A DNA stretch of 64,000 nucleotides. Source: Anaerocolumna xylanovorans DSM 12503 (lineage in GTDB: Bacteria > Bacillota > Clostridia > Lachnospirales > Lachnospiraceae). The stretch covers positions 1-64,000 of the forward strand of contig NZ_FRFD01000016.1 of the NCBI RefSeq assembly GCF_900143645.1. Reading direction: 5' to 3'. Positions 18,386 to 27,149 of this stretch are shown here, piece after piece. How positions within the stretch are numbered: position 1 is the stretch's first letter; every line of letters starts with the position of its first letter. Below the pieces are notes generated by a model, which saw only the letters and a program-made list of their open reading frames with translations, made no database searches and was not told the DNA's origin. The translations under genes and the position numbers were made by a program.

Positions 18386-20128
18386 CTATTCAAAAGATAT
18401 CTTCTTCATTTCTTCTATATTTGTAGTTCCATCCAGAACATATTTGGTGGCACTCATACGCAGAGTATGCATTCCTTCCCTTAAGGCAATCTGCTTAATC
18501 TCTTCCGCACCTGCCTTTTTGCTGATGGCTTCCTTTAGTTCCTGGGAAACAGGCATAATCTCATATACGCCAATACGCCCATAAAATCCGGTATTATTAC
18601 AATGATTACAGCCTTCCGGATTCGCCTCATAAATATACTGTTCCTTCTCACGGGGGACTCCAAGTAAATCCCGCTCCAACGTAGTGGTAGACCGCTTTGT
18701 CTTGCATTTCGGACAAAGTTTTCTTACCAGACGCTGTGCAATAACACCTACGGTGGAATCGGCAATCAGGTAAGATTCTACCCCCATGTCCACCAAACGG
18801 GTTATGGTACTGGCTGCACTGTTGGTATGAAGAGTACTGACTACCAAATGCCCTGTTATAGATGCCTTTACCGCAATCTCCGCCGTTTCGCTGTCACGTA
18901 TCTCTCCGATCATGATGATATCCGGATCCTGCCTTAATATGGAACGTAAGGCTGCGGCAAAGGTCAGCTCTGCCTTTGGATTAACCTGAACCTGATTTAC
19001 TCCGTTAATATTAGCCTCTACCGGGTCCTCTACTGTGACAATATTGACTCCTTCTACATTCAACTCACTAAGAGCTGTGTACAGTGTTGTTGATTTACCG
19101 CTTCCCGTAGGTCCGGTAACTAAAATCATTCCATGGGGATTTTCAAGTATCCTCTCGAATCTCTTTAACTCTTCATCCGAAAAGCCCAATTCTTTCTTAT
19201 CCTTTGTCAGTCCCTCTTTGGAAGTCAGACGCATAACGACCTTTTCGCCAAATACCGTCGGAAGGACAGAAACACGGATATCATATTCTTTCCGATCCAC
19301 AATATGAGTAATACGGCCATCCTGGGGTTTTCTTTTTTCCGAAATATCCATTCCGCCGATTATCTTAATTCTGGCAATAATGGCAGACAGCAGTTCTGCC
19401 TCATAACGCATAGCTTCTTTTAAGACACCGTCAACCCTATAGCGTATTCTAACCTGTTTACTCAATGCTTCTATATGTATATCACTGGCTCTCTGCCTTA
19501 CAGCCTGTTCAATAATCTTCGTTACTAACTGTACAATGGGTGCATTGTTTACTTCATCATTTTGAGCATTTTCTTCTTTCTCTCTGGAGGCATATTGTTC
19601 CTGGCGTTCTCTGGTATATCTCTCTGCTACCTTCATGGCTTCCACATTACCATAATAGCGGTCGATCGTTGCTGCGATATCCTTATGAGTGGTTACCACC
19701 GGTTCAATCTGATAATTGGTAACGATGGAGATGTCATCAATTGCAATGATATCCAGAGGGTCCGACATGGCAACCCGCAAGATACCAGGGTTGTTTTTGC
19801 CAAAGGCAAAGGGAATCAGGGTATATTTTCTTAATACCGATTCATCCACAAGGGCAATAATCTCCTCCGGAATAGTAATCTCTGAAAGAGTGACCAGATC
19901 CAGATTCATCTGCCGGTGAAGAGCATTGGCAATTTGCTCTTCTGTGGTAATCCCCATATCAATCAAAGTCATGCCCAGTTTTTGCTGCTTCTCTTTTTGT
20001 TTTATCAGTGCTTCTGAAAGCTGGCGTTCTGTAAGGACTCCTGCATCCACCAGAAGGTCTCCTAACCGCTTCTTTTTTCTTCCAACTGCCTGTGATATAT
20101 TATTCAACAAATCCTTTTCCACCTTCAT
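18386..20128 (-). CDS. pilB: pilus extension ATPase PilB
   Basis: 580 residues. The N-terminal half has the MshEN/GspE-N domain (residues about 20-160), a domain that binds cyclic di-GMP in MshE-type ATPases; KKRLGDLLVDAGVLT and QKLGMTLIDMG are consistent with its repeated motif. The ATPase core has Walker A GPTGSGKST, Walker B IIMIGEIRD, TGHLVVSTLHT and the zinc tetracysteine CPKC..CNHC. It powers pilin polymerisation. First gene of the pilus operon; its ATG 20128 has only a weak ribosome binding site, so another near start cannot be excluded. Confidence 0.94.
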   Translation of the reverse strand: MKVEKDLLNNISQAVGRKKKRLGDLLVDAGVLTERQLSEALIKQKEKQQKLGMTLIDMGITTEEQIANALHRQMNLDLVTLSEITIPEEIIALVDESVLRKYTLIPFAFGKNNPGILRVAMSDPLDIIAIDDISIVTNYQIEPVVTTHKDIAATIDRYYGNVEAMKVAERYTRERQEQYASREKEENAQNDEVNNAPIVQLVTKIIEQAVRQRASDIHIEALSKQVRIRYRVDGVLKEAMRYEAELLSAIIARIKIIGGMDISEKRKPQDGRITHIVDRKEYDIRVSVLPTVFGEKVVMRLTSKEGLTKDKKELGFSDEELKRFERILENPHGMILVTGPTGSGKSTTLYTALSELNVEGVNIVTVEDPVEANINGVNQVQVNPKAELTFAAALRSILRQDPDIIMIGEIRDSETAEIAVKASITGHLVVSTLHTNSAASTITRLVDMGVESYLIADSTVGVIAQRLVRKLCPKCKTKRSTTTLERDLLGVPREKEQYIYEANPEGCNHCNNTGFYGRIGVYEIMPVSQELKEAISKKAGAEEIKQIALREGMHTLRMSATKYVLDGTTNIEEMKKISFE

Positions 20129-20276
20129 GAATTCATTTATATAAATAAGCCGCCTATCTAATAAAAATATTAAGAATGCTTAACATCAGCCGTAAAGATA
20201 TCCTTTTTATGACTTATTACTGTCTGCTGATTTTTCATGACAAATTCTATGGCTTTCTCTTATTATAGCATAGTCT

Positions 20277-20290
20277 AGGACTTTAGTCCT
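20277..20290. promoter_or_regulatory. palindrome AGGACTTTAGTCCT at the pilB transcription start
   Basis: A perfect 14-base inverted repeat begins 5 bases downstream of the -10 box and so covers the predicted start of transcription. The same core GGACTAAAGTCC occurs at 22208-22223 before the LPXTG surface gene. As DNA it is a candidate repressor operator; as RNA it would be a short stem with a UAAA loop. Confidence 0.6.
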
Positions 20291-20295
20291 GTCCC

Positions 20296-20325
20296 ATTAT
20301 ACCCATTATAAGTAAATGTTGTCAA
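20296..20325 (-). promoter_or_regulatory. sigma-A promoter of the pilus operon
   Basis: TTGACA (20325-20320), 18-base spacer, TATAAT (20301-20296) on the minus strand, both consensus. It is about 170 bases before pilB, leaving a long 5' leader in which I see no known riboswitch. Confidence 0.85.
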
Positions 20326-20474
20326 TAGAAATCAACAAAAATCCGCCCAGTTTTTTACATTTATTCCCTAATTTTATTCTGGAGCAAGTTTTCCGCCAAT
20401 ATCTTCCTTTATCGCAATAGAAATTCCCAGAAATAGGCTTATTAATACTATGATTTCCTTTATTAATTTACAAT

Positions 20475-20499
20475 AAAAGGCAGGGAATCCCTGCCTTTT
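20475..20499 (-). terminator. rho-independent terminator of the LPXTG surface gene
   Basis: AAAAGGCAGGGA and TCCCTGCCTTTT are perfect inverted arms 16 bases past the stop of the gene that ends at 20516, with A/T runs on both sides. It separates this locus from the pilus operon promoter. Confidence 0.85.
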
Positions 20500-20515
20500 A
20501 TCGCCGTAAATAACA

Positions 20516-22156
20516 TTATTTCATCTTAGAGTAATGTTTTCTGTAATTAAAAATCCTAATTCCTGATAAAACGAACAGGATACCTGTAATATAAACCGGC
20601 AGGCGACTTTCTTCCCCTGTTTTTGGAATAGCTTTTTTATCAGCTGTGTCAGTATTTGTATTTGTCTCTTTGGGAATCTCCGGCGTTCCATTTCCCTTTG
20701 GCAGCTTATTACCAGTTATTTCTGTAAGCTCCGGATCAGCCGGTGTTTCCGTAGATGTTATCTCTGCCAAACTGTCGGCAGGCGTTGGTGTTACCGCGGT
20801 TGCAGGACTTGGCGTTGCTTTGGGCACTGGGTTTGTTTCCAGGGGCACAGCACTTGTAGGCGTTGGTGCTGCTGACGGGGTTACTGTAGGTGCTACCGTT
20901 GCTGTCGGACTTGGCGTTGTTGTTGCTGCAGCACTCGGCGTTGCCGATGCTGCAGGACTTGGCGTTGTTGTTGCTGCAGCACTCGGCGTTGCCGATGCTG
21001 CAGGGCTCGGTGTTGTTGTCGCTGCAGCACTCGGCGTTGCCGATGCTGCAGGACTTGGCGTTGTCGTTGCTGCAGGACTTGGTGTTGTTGTTGCAGCAGC
21101 ACTCGGCGTTGCCGATGCTGCAGGGCTCGGCGTTGTCGTTGCTGACGGTTTTGATGCTTCCTGATTATAGATAAAGTTATGTAATTCGAAGCCCCCAATC
21201 TGATGCAGAGTATCTGCATAGAGCTGCCCGTTGATACTTCCACCCTGTGTTGTTACTTCTGCCTTTGGTGCAAAAACAGAGCCTATGATTCCATATCCGG
21301 CATTATTGATTTGGGTTGCTTCCGGAAATATCCACACAATTCTGGTTGAAAGATGCTTCATTGTAGAATCCTGCGGAGCTCCTGTATTAACCACTGAACC
21401 ATTATAAATCAAAGCTCCGGTGGAAAAGTTGACTGCCTTGGCATCCGAATAGATAACAATTGTCTCATCCGAAGCTATCACCGGAAGAGATACATCTCTC
21501 ACTGCAAAGGTTGATTTTCCGGTGTTTTTACTCACAATAACATGATTGTCTAATCCTGACTTGTAAAAATCCATATTACTGTAGGCGTCATTATAGTAAA
21601 CTGTGGTCTCTCCGTTATTCAGCAAATAATATTTCTGAAAACCATCCATAATACTCTGTGCTTCCCCGGCCAGCCTGTCTATGTTACTTAATACTTCACT
21701 TTGGTCTTCAAGTTTTATTTCTCCGCTTAAGGAAATTTTACTAAGGTCACTGTGCCCGGGATTATTCCAGGTTACAAGGTCCCCGCCTTCAATTATTGTA
21801 ATTTTAGCCGGATTCAGTATTACTTTGCCGCCGACTAATACGGACGGAATGGCAAGAGAGGCCGAATCTGTTTTATTTAATATATTTCCCATTAAAACAG
21901 TGGCGTAACCGGAATAACTGGCCGCATAGGAAAAGCCGTTATCAATACCGGTTTCCGAATTGCCTCTGACAGCAATTCTACCTTCCACATCCGCACTTGT
22001 TGCCGAATGGTTCCCCAGTATGACTGCATTATAATCCGCAAAACCCCCATAATTAATAACACTTCCTGCCTGCACACTGGTACTGTGTGCCGCATCATTT
22101 AGCAATGAAAAAAGAACTGCCAGTATCAGGATAATTATTCTACTTTTTCTCTCCAT
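20516..22156 (-). CDS. LPXTG-anchored choice-of-anchor A surface protein
   Basis: About 546 residues from ATG 22156. A signal peptide (hydrophobic, about residues 8-28) is followed by a choice-of-anchor A domain (VINYGGFADYNAVILGNHSA near the N-terminus, IIGSVFAPKAEV near residue 300), a family of collagen-binding-like beta domains. A Thr/Pro/Ser/Ala stalk of tandem repeats follows, then a sortase signal IPKTGEE, membrane helix and positive tail. The LPXTG variant is IPKTG. It has its own promoter and terminator and is next to the polysaccharide genes. ATG 22156 has no good ribosome binding site of its own; an upstream mini-ORF may couple its translation. An alternative start is TTG 22183. 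Confidence 0.85.
   Translation of the reverse strand: MERKSRIIILILAVLFSLLNDAAHSTSVQAGSVINYGGFADYNAVILGNHSATSADVEGRIAVRGNSETGIDNGFSYAASYSGYATVLMGNILNKTDSASLAIPSVLVGGKVILNPAKITIIEGGDLVTWNNPGHSDLSKISLSGEIKLEDQSEVLSNIDRLAGEAQSIMDGFQKYYLLNNGETTVYYNDAYSNMDFYKSGLDNHVIVSKNTGKSTFAVRDVSLPVIASDETIVIYSDAKAVNFSTGALIYNGSVVNTGAPQDSTMKHLSTRIVWIFPEATQINNAGYGIIGSVFAPKAEVTTQGGSINGQLYADTLHQIGGFELHNFIYNQEASKPSATTTPSPAASATPSAAATTTPSPAATTTPSPAASATPSAAATTTPSPAASATPSAAATTTPSPAASATPSAAATTTPSPTATVAPTVTPSAAPTPTSAVPLETNPVPKATPSPATAVTPTPADSLAEITSTETPADPELTEITGNKLPKGNGTPEIPKETNTNTDTADKKAIPKTGEESRLPVYITGILFVLSGIRIFNYRKHYSKMK
20905..21150 (-). repeat. 48-base tandem repeats encoding a Thr/Pro/Ala stalk
   Basis: About five copies of a unit encoding AASATPSAAATTTPSP, plus half units, with third-base drift between copies. 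Such a stalk holds the adhesive domain away from the wall; copy number probably varies between strains. Confidence 0.85.
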
Positions 22157-22160
22157 GCGC

Positions 22161-22196
22161 TTAGTTTTGTATGAGTCCACCAAAACTGATGTCCAT
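22161..22196 (-). CDS. 11-codon leader ORF, possibly translationally coupled
   Basis: ATG 22196 stands 4 bases after AAAGGA and encodes MDISFGGLIQN with stop TAA 4 bases before the ATG of the LPXTG gene, which itself lacks a ribosome binding site. It lies just after the hairpin-forming palindrome. Coupled initiation is plausible but unproven. Confidence 0.35.
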   Translation of the reverse strand: MDISFGGLIQN

Positions 22197-22207
22197 ACTT
22201 TCCTTTC

Positions 22208-22223
22208 TGGGACTTTAGTCCCA
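22208..22223. promoter_or_regulatory. palindrome TGGGACTTTAGTCCCA in the LPXTG gene leader
   Basis: A perfect 16-base inverted repeat, the second copy of the core at 20277-20290. Here it lies about 8-23 bases into the predicted transcript. As RNA it is GGGAC-UAAA-GUCCC, a small stable hairpin before the leader ORF. Confidence 0.6.
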
Positions 22224-22237
22224 TTTCATCTTTTAGT

Positions 22238-22266
22238 AGTATATATGACCAGGTATCCAGTAACAA
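22238..22266 (-). promoter_or_regulatory. promoter of the LPXTG surface gene
   Basis: TTGTTA (22266-22261), 17-base spacer, TATACT (22243-22238) on the minus strand. Confidence 0.6.
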
Positions 22267-22335
22267 TAGTAATTCTTGTTTTTATTTGTACCAGCTTGCA
22301 TTATTCAATTTTTGGAAATAAAGCCTTGTGTTATT

Positions 22336-23400
22336 TTAAGGATTTACGGTAATGTTTCCGCCTAACCGCCATAAGGATATACCGTAATTTTCCTCTTTGC
22401 CAATAACCTCTGACCAATATTTTATTGTCTCCTTGTCCGCATACCATACCTCATGTTTTTTCCCTTTACCGTCCCTATATCGAAATACCGCGCATTTACT
22501 TTCTTCATCTCTTTGTATTTTTGCCTGGTATTGCTCTCTTTTGAAAGCAGCTTCCTCTTCCGTTATTGGTGTGACCACATTGTCTTCTCCAAAGTCAAAA
22601 CCTCCTGTTGCTATGGCAAAATTCACATTTGTGAATACCTTCATCTTCTGTATCATCTCTTCTAAAAAGGATTTATCTGCCTTAGGTCCCGGCTCCGTTC
22701 CATAGCCGAACAAATTATAGCACATCATTACATACTCCGGCCCCCTGGGAAATGATACCTTCTCTGTCGGAACATTCGACTCCAGCACGATTCTCACCGG
22801 AAGTCCCTTTTGTGAAGCTTTCCGGTACAGCTCACCTGCAAATTCGGAAAAATACTTCCAAAGGGTTATATCATTACGGATAGCTTCATAATCAATTTCT
22901 ATTCCGTCATAACCGCCTTTTAACACCATGGAAACAATATCCTCTGCATGGTTCTCTCTGCTTTCTTTTGTCCCTAACAGCCGGTACAAAAGCTCTGTAT
23001 TCTTTAATTTGGAAGAGCCGTCATTCATTCTGATATCATTAACGAAGGTAAGATAGCTTTTAAAACGGGTATCCCCATAAGCCTGCCTGACCTTATTGTA
23101 AGTATCACCCACTTCTTTCGGAAGAAAAAGAGAATTATCTTCTTTAAAATAAGCGGCAAAATAGCAAAGTGTCCCGATATGCTTTTCCATCCGGGATAAC
23201 TCACCTAATATATCCGTGTCCCAATAAACAATCCATGCAGATATATTACGTTCATCCTGCCCTTTTTCATTGACAATCTGATTATTGGTATTCTCTGCAT
23301 TTTGCCCCTTCTCCTTTTGCTGTTTGTTCTCTATGGCAGTACAGGCTGCTATCGACACCGCCAGCATAATAAGGATGAAAAGGAATCCTTTCTTTTTCAT
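22336..23400 (-). CDS. GH18-like glycoside hydrolase lipoprotein
   Basis: 354 residues. Lipobox VSIAAC at residues 16-20 after a hydrophobic signal places it on the outer face of the membrane. The (beta/alpha)8 hydrolase core shows the GH18 strand-4 signature YDGIEIDYEAI (DxxxDxE), with the catalytic Glu in DYE, and YVMMCYNLFGYG for strand 6; the C-terminal YGISLWRLGG fits strand 8. Chitinase-like enzymes of this kind cut beta-1,4-GlcNAc polymers. Encoded beside deacetylases and a polymerising glycosyltransferase, it probably trims or releases the exported polysaccharide. Substrate is inferred. Confidence 0.78.
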   Translation of the reverse strand: MKKKGFLFILIMLAVSIAACTAIENKQQKEKGQNAENTNNQIVNEKGQDERNISAWIVYWDTDILGELSRMEKHIGTLCYFAAYFKEDNSLFLPKEVGDTYNKVRQAYGDTRFKSYLTFVNDIRMNDGSSKLKNTELLYRLLGTKESRENHAEDIVSMVLKGGYDGIEIDYEAIRNDITLWKYFSEFAGELYRKASQKGLPVRIVLESNVPTEKVSFPRGPEYVMMCYNLFGYGTEPGPKADKSFLEEMIQKMKVFTNVNFAIATGGFDFGEDNVVTPITEEEAAFKREQYQAKIQRDEESKCAVFRYRDGKGKKHEVWYADKETIKYWSEVIGKEENYGISLWRLGGNITVNP

Positions 23401-23450
23401 TTCTCTTACCCCGGAAATTTAATTATAATAAAACAGGCTTTTTTATTTTG

Positions 23451-25292
23451 TTATAGTGTTTTAATAAACCAGTTTATAAGATTGTTCCACTTATTTTTAA
23501 TCGTATACTGTACCTTTTCCATACCCTTTAAACGGTTATCATAGAAAGCCGTACTTTTGTTTTGGCTGTCCCAAATCACAAAATCCCGGAATACACCATC
23601 ATATACATCATCTGCAATATTACGCTGGCTGTAACCGTATTCTCCCCAGGCTGATTCCAGATAGACATATCCTGGCCTGGTATTTTCGACGGTTATCTTA
23701 TCTGCTGCAATTTTGCCGTCTATCTTAACGGTAAGATTATTTCCTTCCAGTGTAACATCAATCTTTCTGTTCCCGGCTTCATTAATCGGAATATCAGAAA
23801 GATACGGCTTCGCTCCCTCGCTGACAGACCTTGCCTTACCGGTACCGGGCTTTTTCTGTTCTTCCATATATGTTTTTGAACGAAAGGAACTGCTGCCGTC
23901 CCTGTATATTTCATATTCCTCCCACAAGGCTTCCTGTTTGTTCTCTTCCAGAGATTGAACTGCCTTACCGTCAAATTCATCCAGATTAAGCTTATAAAGT
24001 TCTTTCCCATCTTCCTCTATTACAAAATAGTTATTCTGTAATCTGACCGCTGTATATCTGGTAAGCTTCTCATCCCCTCTTAGATAAACCGCCTGGGAAC
24101 CTAATTTATTTCCTGTCACCAAAAGGGAAATATCAAGATTATCATAATTTCCGCTGTCTTTTAAGCGAAGCAATCCGCTGCCCTGTGACTCTGAAGTCAA
24201 AATGATGTCCGAGTCTTTATACTCTGCGGCTCCCTTTACGGTCTCCCAGCTTATCTTTCTCTTAACATCTCCATCCACAAATTTTATGTCTGCCTTGGAA
24301 TCATCTTTTATTCTCATAAGCAGATGGTTGGGATACCAATAGGGTTGGGGCTGCATTCTTGTCAGGTCATAAAGACTGCTTTCAGCTGTGTTATAAGAGT
24401 AACCTTCCCGGTTAAAATTCATAGAAAACAGCCCGGTTATCCATTCTTTGTTTACCTCACTCACTTTGTCGTTGTTGCCAAAGCTTCCCGTATTAGAATG
24501 CATCAGTACATACACATCCGGTACTTTTCCCAGCTCCTTTGTATAGACTTCCTGCATCAAACGGTAATCTTCACTGATCCGGTCTTTCATCTCCTCATAG
24601 CTTTCTTTCGGTATGCCGTAAGCATCCCGGATATAGTCCATCAGGTATTGATTATAATTCCGGTCCAGATATTTTCGCAGCTTTACATATTCCAGAGAAT
24701 TTAATTCACCAAGGAAATTTTGATAGCGGTCGAACACATTGATGTAAGAAAGCCTGTATCCATTGGTCCCAAGCTCCCAGTAGCCGCTTTTCTTTAGATT
24801 TAACAAATCCTTTGGAGTAAGGAACTTGGAATCCCTGCTGCCTAATCTGTCCGCATAACTTAACATGGTTCCTTTAAAGTTATATTTCTCCATGATTTTC
24901 TGTGCAAAGATAGCCGTATCCCTGCGTCCGTCTTCAAATATCAAAAAAAGTGCCTTTTTAGGCAGTGCTTTACCATTCTTATAATAATCCAGTATGTCAC
25001 TTTGTGTGATGGTTACATACCCGTTATCATATAAGGCCTTTAGCTGCTCTTTCAGTCTCCTGACGCCAATCATACCGGAGGTACCTTCCCGGTCCACTGC
25101 AATATAAGATATGGCAGTAAAGCCGTCTTTTGTACCATTTCCCATTTCTGCCTTTGATTCCTCATAAGGCTCATAGCTTTTCATAACAAATAAAGCCCTT
25201 ATGATAACCACTGCCAGTATCATTAGCAAGGCTGCTTCAAGGATACTCCTGATTATTTTCTTTTTATTCTTACTAAGGTGTTTTCCCTTCAT
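23451..25292 (-). CDS. membrane-anchored polysaccharide deacetylase-like protein with C-terminal beta domain
   Basis: 613 residues. An N-terminal membrane anchor (about 15-36) precedes a NodB-like region (about 60-335) that has FLIFEDGRRDTA where active enzymes have TFDDG, and lacks an obvious HxxxH; the second metal ligand pair is not evident. The C-terminal part (about 355-590: YDNLDISLLVTGNKLGSQAVYLRG, YVYLESAWGEY) resembles a concanavalin/LamG-type sugar-binding fold. It sits 7 bases after the glycosyltransferase stop, so they are cotranscribed. It may act on or bind the secreted polymer; loss of the canonical metal site makes catalysis doubtful. Confidence 0.7.
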   Translation of the reverse strand: MKGKHLSKNKKKIIRSILEAALLMILAVVIIRALFVMKSYEPYEESKAEMGNGTKDGFTAISYIAVDREGTSGMIGVRRLKEQLKALYDNGYVTITQSDILDYYKNGKALPKKALFLIFEDGRRDTAIFAQKIMEKYNFKGTMLSYADRLGSRDSKFLTPKDLLNLKKSGYWELGTNGYRLSYINVFDRYQNFLGELNSLEYVKLRKYLDRNYNQYLMDYIRDAYGIPKESYEEMKDRISEDYRLMQEVYTKELGKVPDVYVLMHSNTGSFGNNDKVSEVNKEWITGLFSMNFNREGYSYNTAESSLYDLTRMQPQPYWYPNHLLMRIKDDSKADIKFVDGDVKRKISWETVKGAAEYKDSDIILTSESQGSGLLRLKDSGNYDNLDISLLVTGNKLGSQAVYLRGDEKLTRYTAVRLQNNYFVIEEDGKELYKLNLDEFDGKAVQSLEENKQEALWEEYEIYRDGSSSFRSKTYMEEQKKPGTGKARSVSEGAKPYLSDIPINEAGNRKIDVTLEGNNLTVKIDGKIAADKITVENTRPGYVYLESAWGEYGYSQRNIADDVYDGVFRDFVIWDSQNKSTAFYDNRLKGMEKVQYTIKNKWNNLINWFIKTL

Positions 25293-25298
25293 AGTAAT

Positions 25299-27116
25299 TT
25301 ACCGCCGTTGGTGCCTCTTCCTCCTTTCCTCTTTCTTTTTCTGCGCCTTTACATCGCTTGGTGTCATACGTGTTCCCCATGTGGATTTCCAGAAGGTGAA
25401 CCATGCGACTGGCATCTGCCACAAAAGAACCGCTTCGTAATACAAGCAAAACAGCATTCCGAATAACCAGGTAGTACTCTTTCGTAACAGCAGCTGTGCC
25501 GCACTCATTAAAAATGCCATTAAAAGAATACCAATGAGAAAGGTCTTCGGAAATACCTGGTGAATCAAAGGAACGTAAAACATATTGTAAACAACGACCA
25601 CCGGAGCCAGAATCGGAACCAGCAAGCCAATATAGAACGTCAGGGCAGCAAGTGGCTCTTTTCTCCACATGAATTTACCCGCCAGCAAAGATTCCCGCAG
25701 CCAGGAACGTTTCCAGCGCATCTGCTGCTTTAAGAAGACCTTGTACTGATTTGGTACTATGGTTGAGCAAACTGCAGAATCCTGATAACCCGTCCGGTAT
25801 TCGCTTAATACGAAATTCGTCATGGCCCTGTCATCACCAAAGGTTGCTTTTTGCCCTAAAAAACTCTGGTTCAGCCAGTCATCCTTATGCTTTAATATAA
25901 TTTCCTTCCGGTAACAGGCCAATGGCCCTGAAAGACAGGTTACCGTATCAAAATAGCTTTCAGCCGCCTTCATAATACGAAAGGCTATATAATACCTGAC
26001 AGACTGCATCTTTGTCAGACTGTTGGTATATGTATTGGCTACGTCTGTTCTTCCTGCCACGCCTCCCATTTTGGGGTCCTTAAAGGGTGCCACCAGATGC
26101 CTGATGGCAAAAGGGTCTAAAAAGCTGTCGGAATCCACAAAAACAACAAGCTCATGTCTGGCTTCCATGGCTCCCCTGGCCAATGCCTCCCTTTTACCGG
26201 CATTTTTCTCCTGCACAAAATATTTAATGCGGCTGCTGATTTCAAACTTTCCATCTTCCTCTTTAAGCTTGTCTATAATCTCTTTAATTTTTTCAACGGA
26301 TTTATCCGAAGAACAGTCATCAATCACAATTACTTCCAGCTTGTCAATTGGATAGTCCTGATTAATACAGCTAAGTATTGTCCTCTGAATCCATTCTTCT
26401 TCATTAAAGCAGGGTATCAGTATGCTTACTCCAGGCGTATAACCGGTATCAAGGGGCACTTCCCGGTACAAAAATCCGAAGAAATATTTACTAAGTAAAA
26501 AGGCAGCCGCTATGATACTGTATAAATAGAGCCATTTGTTAAATTTAAAGTATATGATGCTTTCTGCCCTCATCAAAATAATAAAAGAAACAATGACAAA
26601 CATTAGTAAACTGGATATGGTCAGAGCATACCGGTTCTTTCTTCTTCCGGAATAGGCAGATAAGCCTTCCTCAAAAACCATGCCGCATAGAAGGCTGCCT
26701 TCCGTCTTCTGCACTCTGGCAACCTTCACAGGCATTTTTACTTTCATTTCCATGCCTTCCGGCATCGTGCCCGGAAGAATTTGAAACTTAATTTGTATCT
26801 TATCTGCCGCTTCCAAAGAAACCATGAGATTCTTGTCCTTTATTTGCAAAAGGATACCTGTCATGGAAATATCAATTCCCCTGCATAGGAATTTTTCTTT
26901 TTTTCTTTTCCTTTCACAGAGGATTTCAACCTCATAATCTACCTGGTACCTGACTCCCTCCTGCCTTTCCCTGATAAAGTCATTTACATTACCCGCACCT
27001 CTCCTATCCCTGTTGGTGCGGGTTCTAGTTTTATCAGGTACACTGGGCAATAGTCTTCTGTCTTCCTTCTCCTGTAAAAGGATATTCCTTCTGTCTTTTT
27101 TTATAAGTGTTTGCAT
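25299..27116 (-). CDS. PilZ-glycosyltransferase family 2 polysaccharide synthase
   Basis: 605 residues. Residues about 45-160 form a PilZ-like domain, RERQEGVRYQVDYEVEI followed by DISMTGILLQ, matching the (D/N)xSxxG motif for cyclic di-GMP; the canonical RxxxR spacing is not exact, so ligand binding must be tested. Two membrane helices (about 165-215) precede a processive GT2 core: VIDDCSSD, VDSDSFLD, FGDDRAMT and QQMRWKRSW, then four helices. It would polymerise a beta-linked sugar and move it through the membrane, like hyaluronan or GlcNAc polymer synthases. Neighbours are a UDP-sugar dehydrogenase and deacetylases. SD AAGGAT precedes ATG 27116. Confidence 0.85.
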   Translation of the reverse strand: MQTLIKKDRRNILLQEKEDRRLLPSVPDKTRTRTNRDRRGAGNVNDFIRERQEGVRYQVDYEVEILCERKRKKEKFLCRGIDISMTGILLQIKDKNLMVSLEAADKIQIKFQILPGTMPEGMEMKVKMPVKVARVQKTEGSLLCGMVFEEGLSAYSGRRKNRYALTISSLLMFVIVSFIILMRAESIIYFKFNKWLYLYSIIAAAFLLSKYFFGFLYREVPLDTGYTPGVSILIPCFNEEEWIQRTILSCINQDYPIDKLEVIVIDDCSSDKSVEKIKEIIDKLKEEDGKFEISSRIKYFVQEKNAGKREALARGAMEARHELVVFVDSDSFLDPFAIRHLVAPFKDPKMGGVAGRTDVANTYTNSLTKMQSVRYYIAFRIMKAAESYFDTVTCLSGPLACYRKEIILKHKDDWLNQSFLGQKATFGDDRAMTNFVLSEYRTGYQDSAVCSTIVPNQYKVFLKQQMRWKRSWLRESLLAGKFMWRKEPLAALTFYIGLLVPILAPVVVVYNMFYVPLIHQVFPKTFLIGILLMAFLMSAAQLLLRKSTTWLFGMLFCLYYEAVLLWQMPVAWFTFWKSTWGTRMTPSDVKAQKKKEERRKRHQRR

Positions 27117-27149
27117 AGCATCATATCCTTATCTTTTAGCAAGCCGTAC

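Noticed and set aside
20129..20290. Cyclic di-GMP riboswitch in the pilB leader
   Set aside because: The GEMM-I conserved pieces are absent; only the UAAA hairpin and an AU-rich leader are seen.
20646..21174. Plus-strand frames over the Thr/Pro repeats
   Set aside because: The repeat unit is free of stops in several frames; only the minus-strand frame has a signal peptide and sortase signal.
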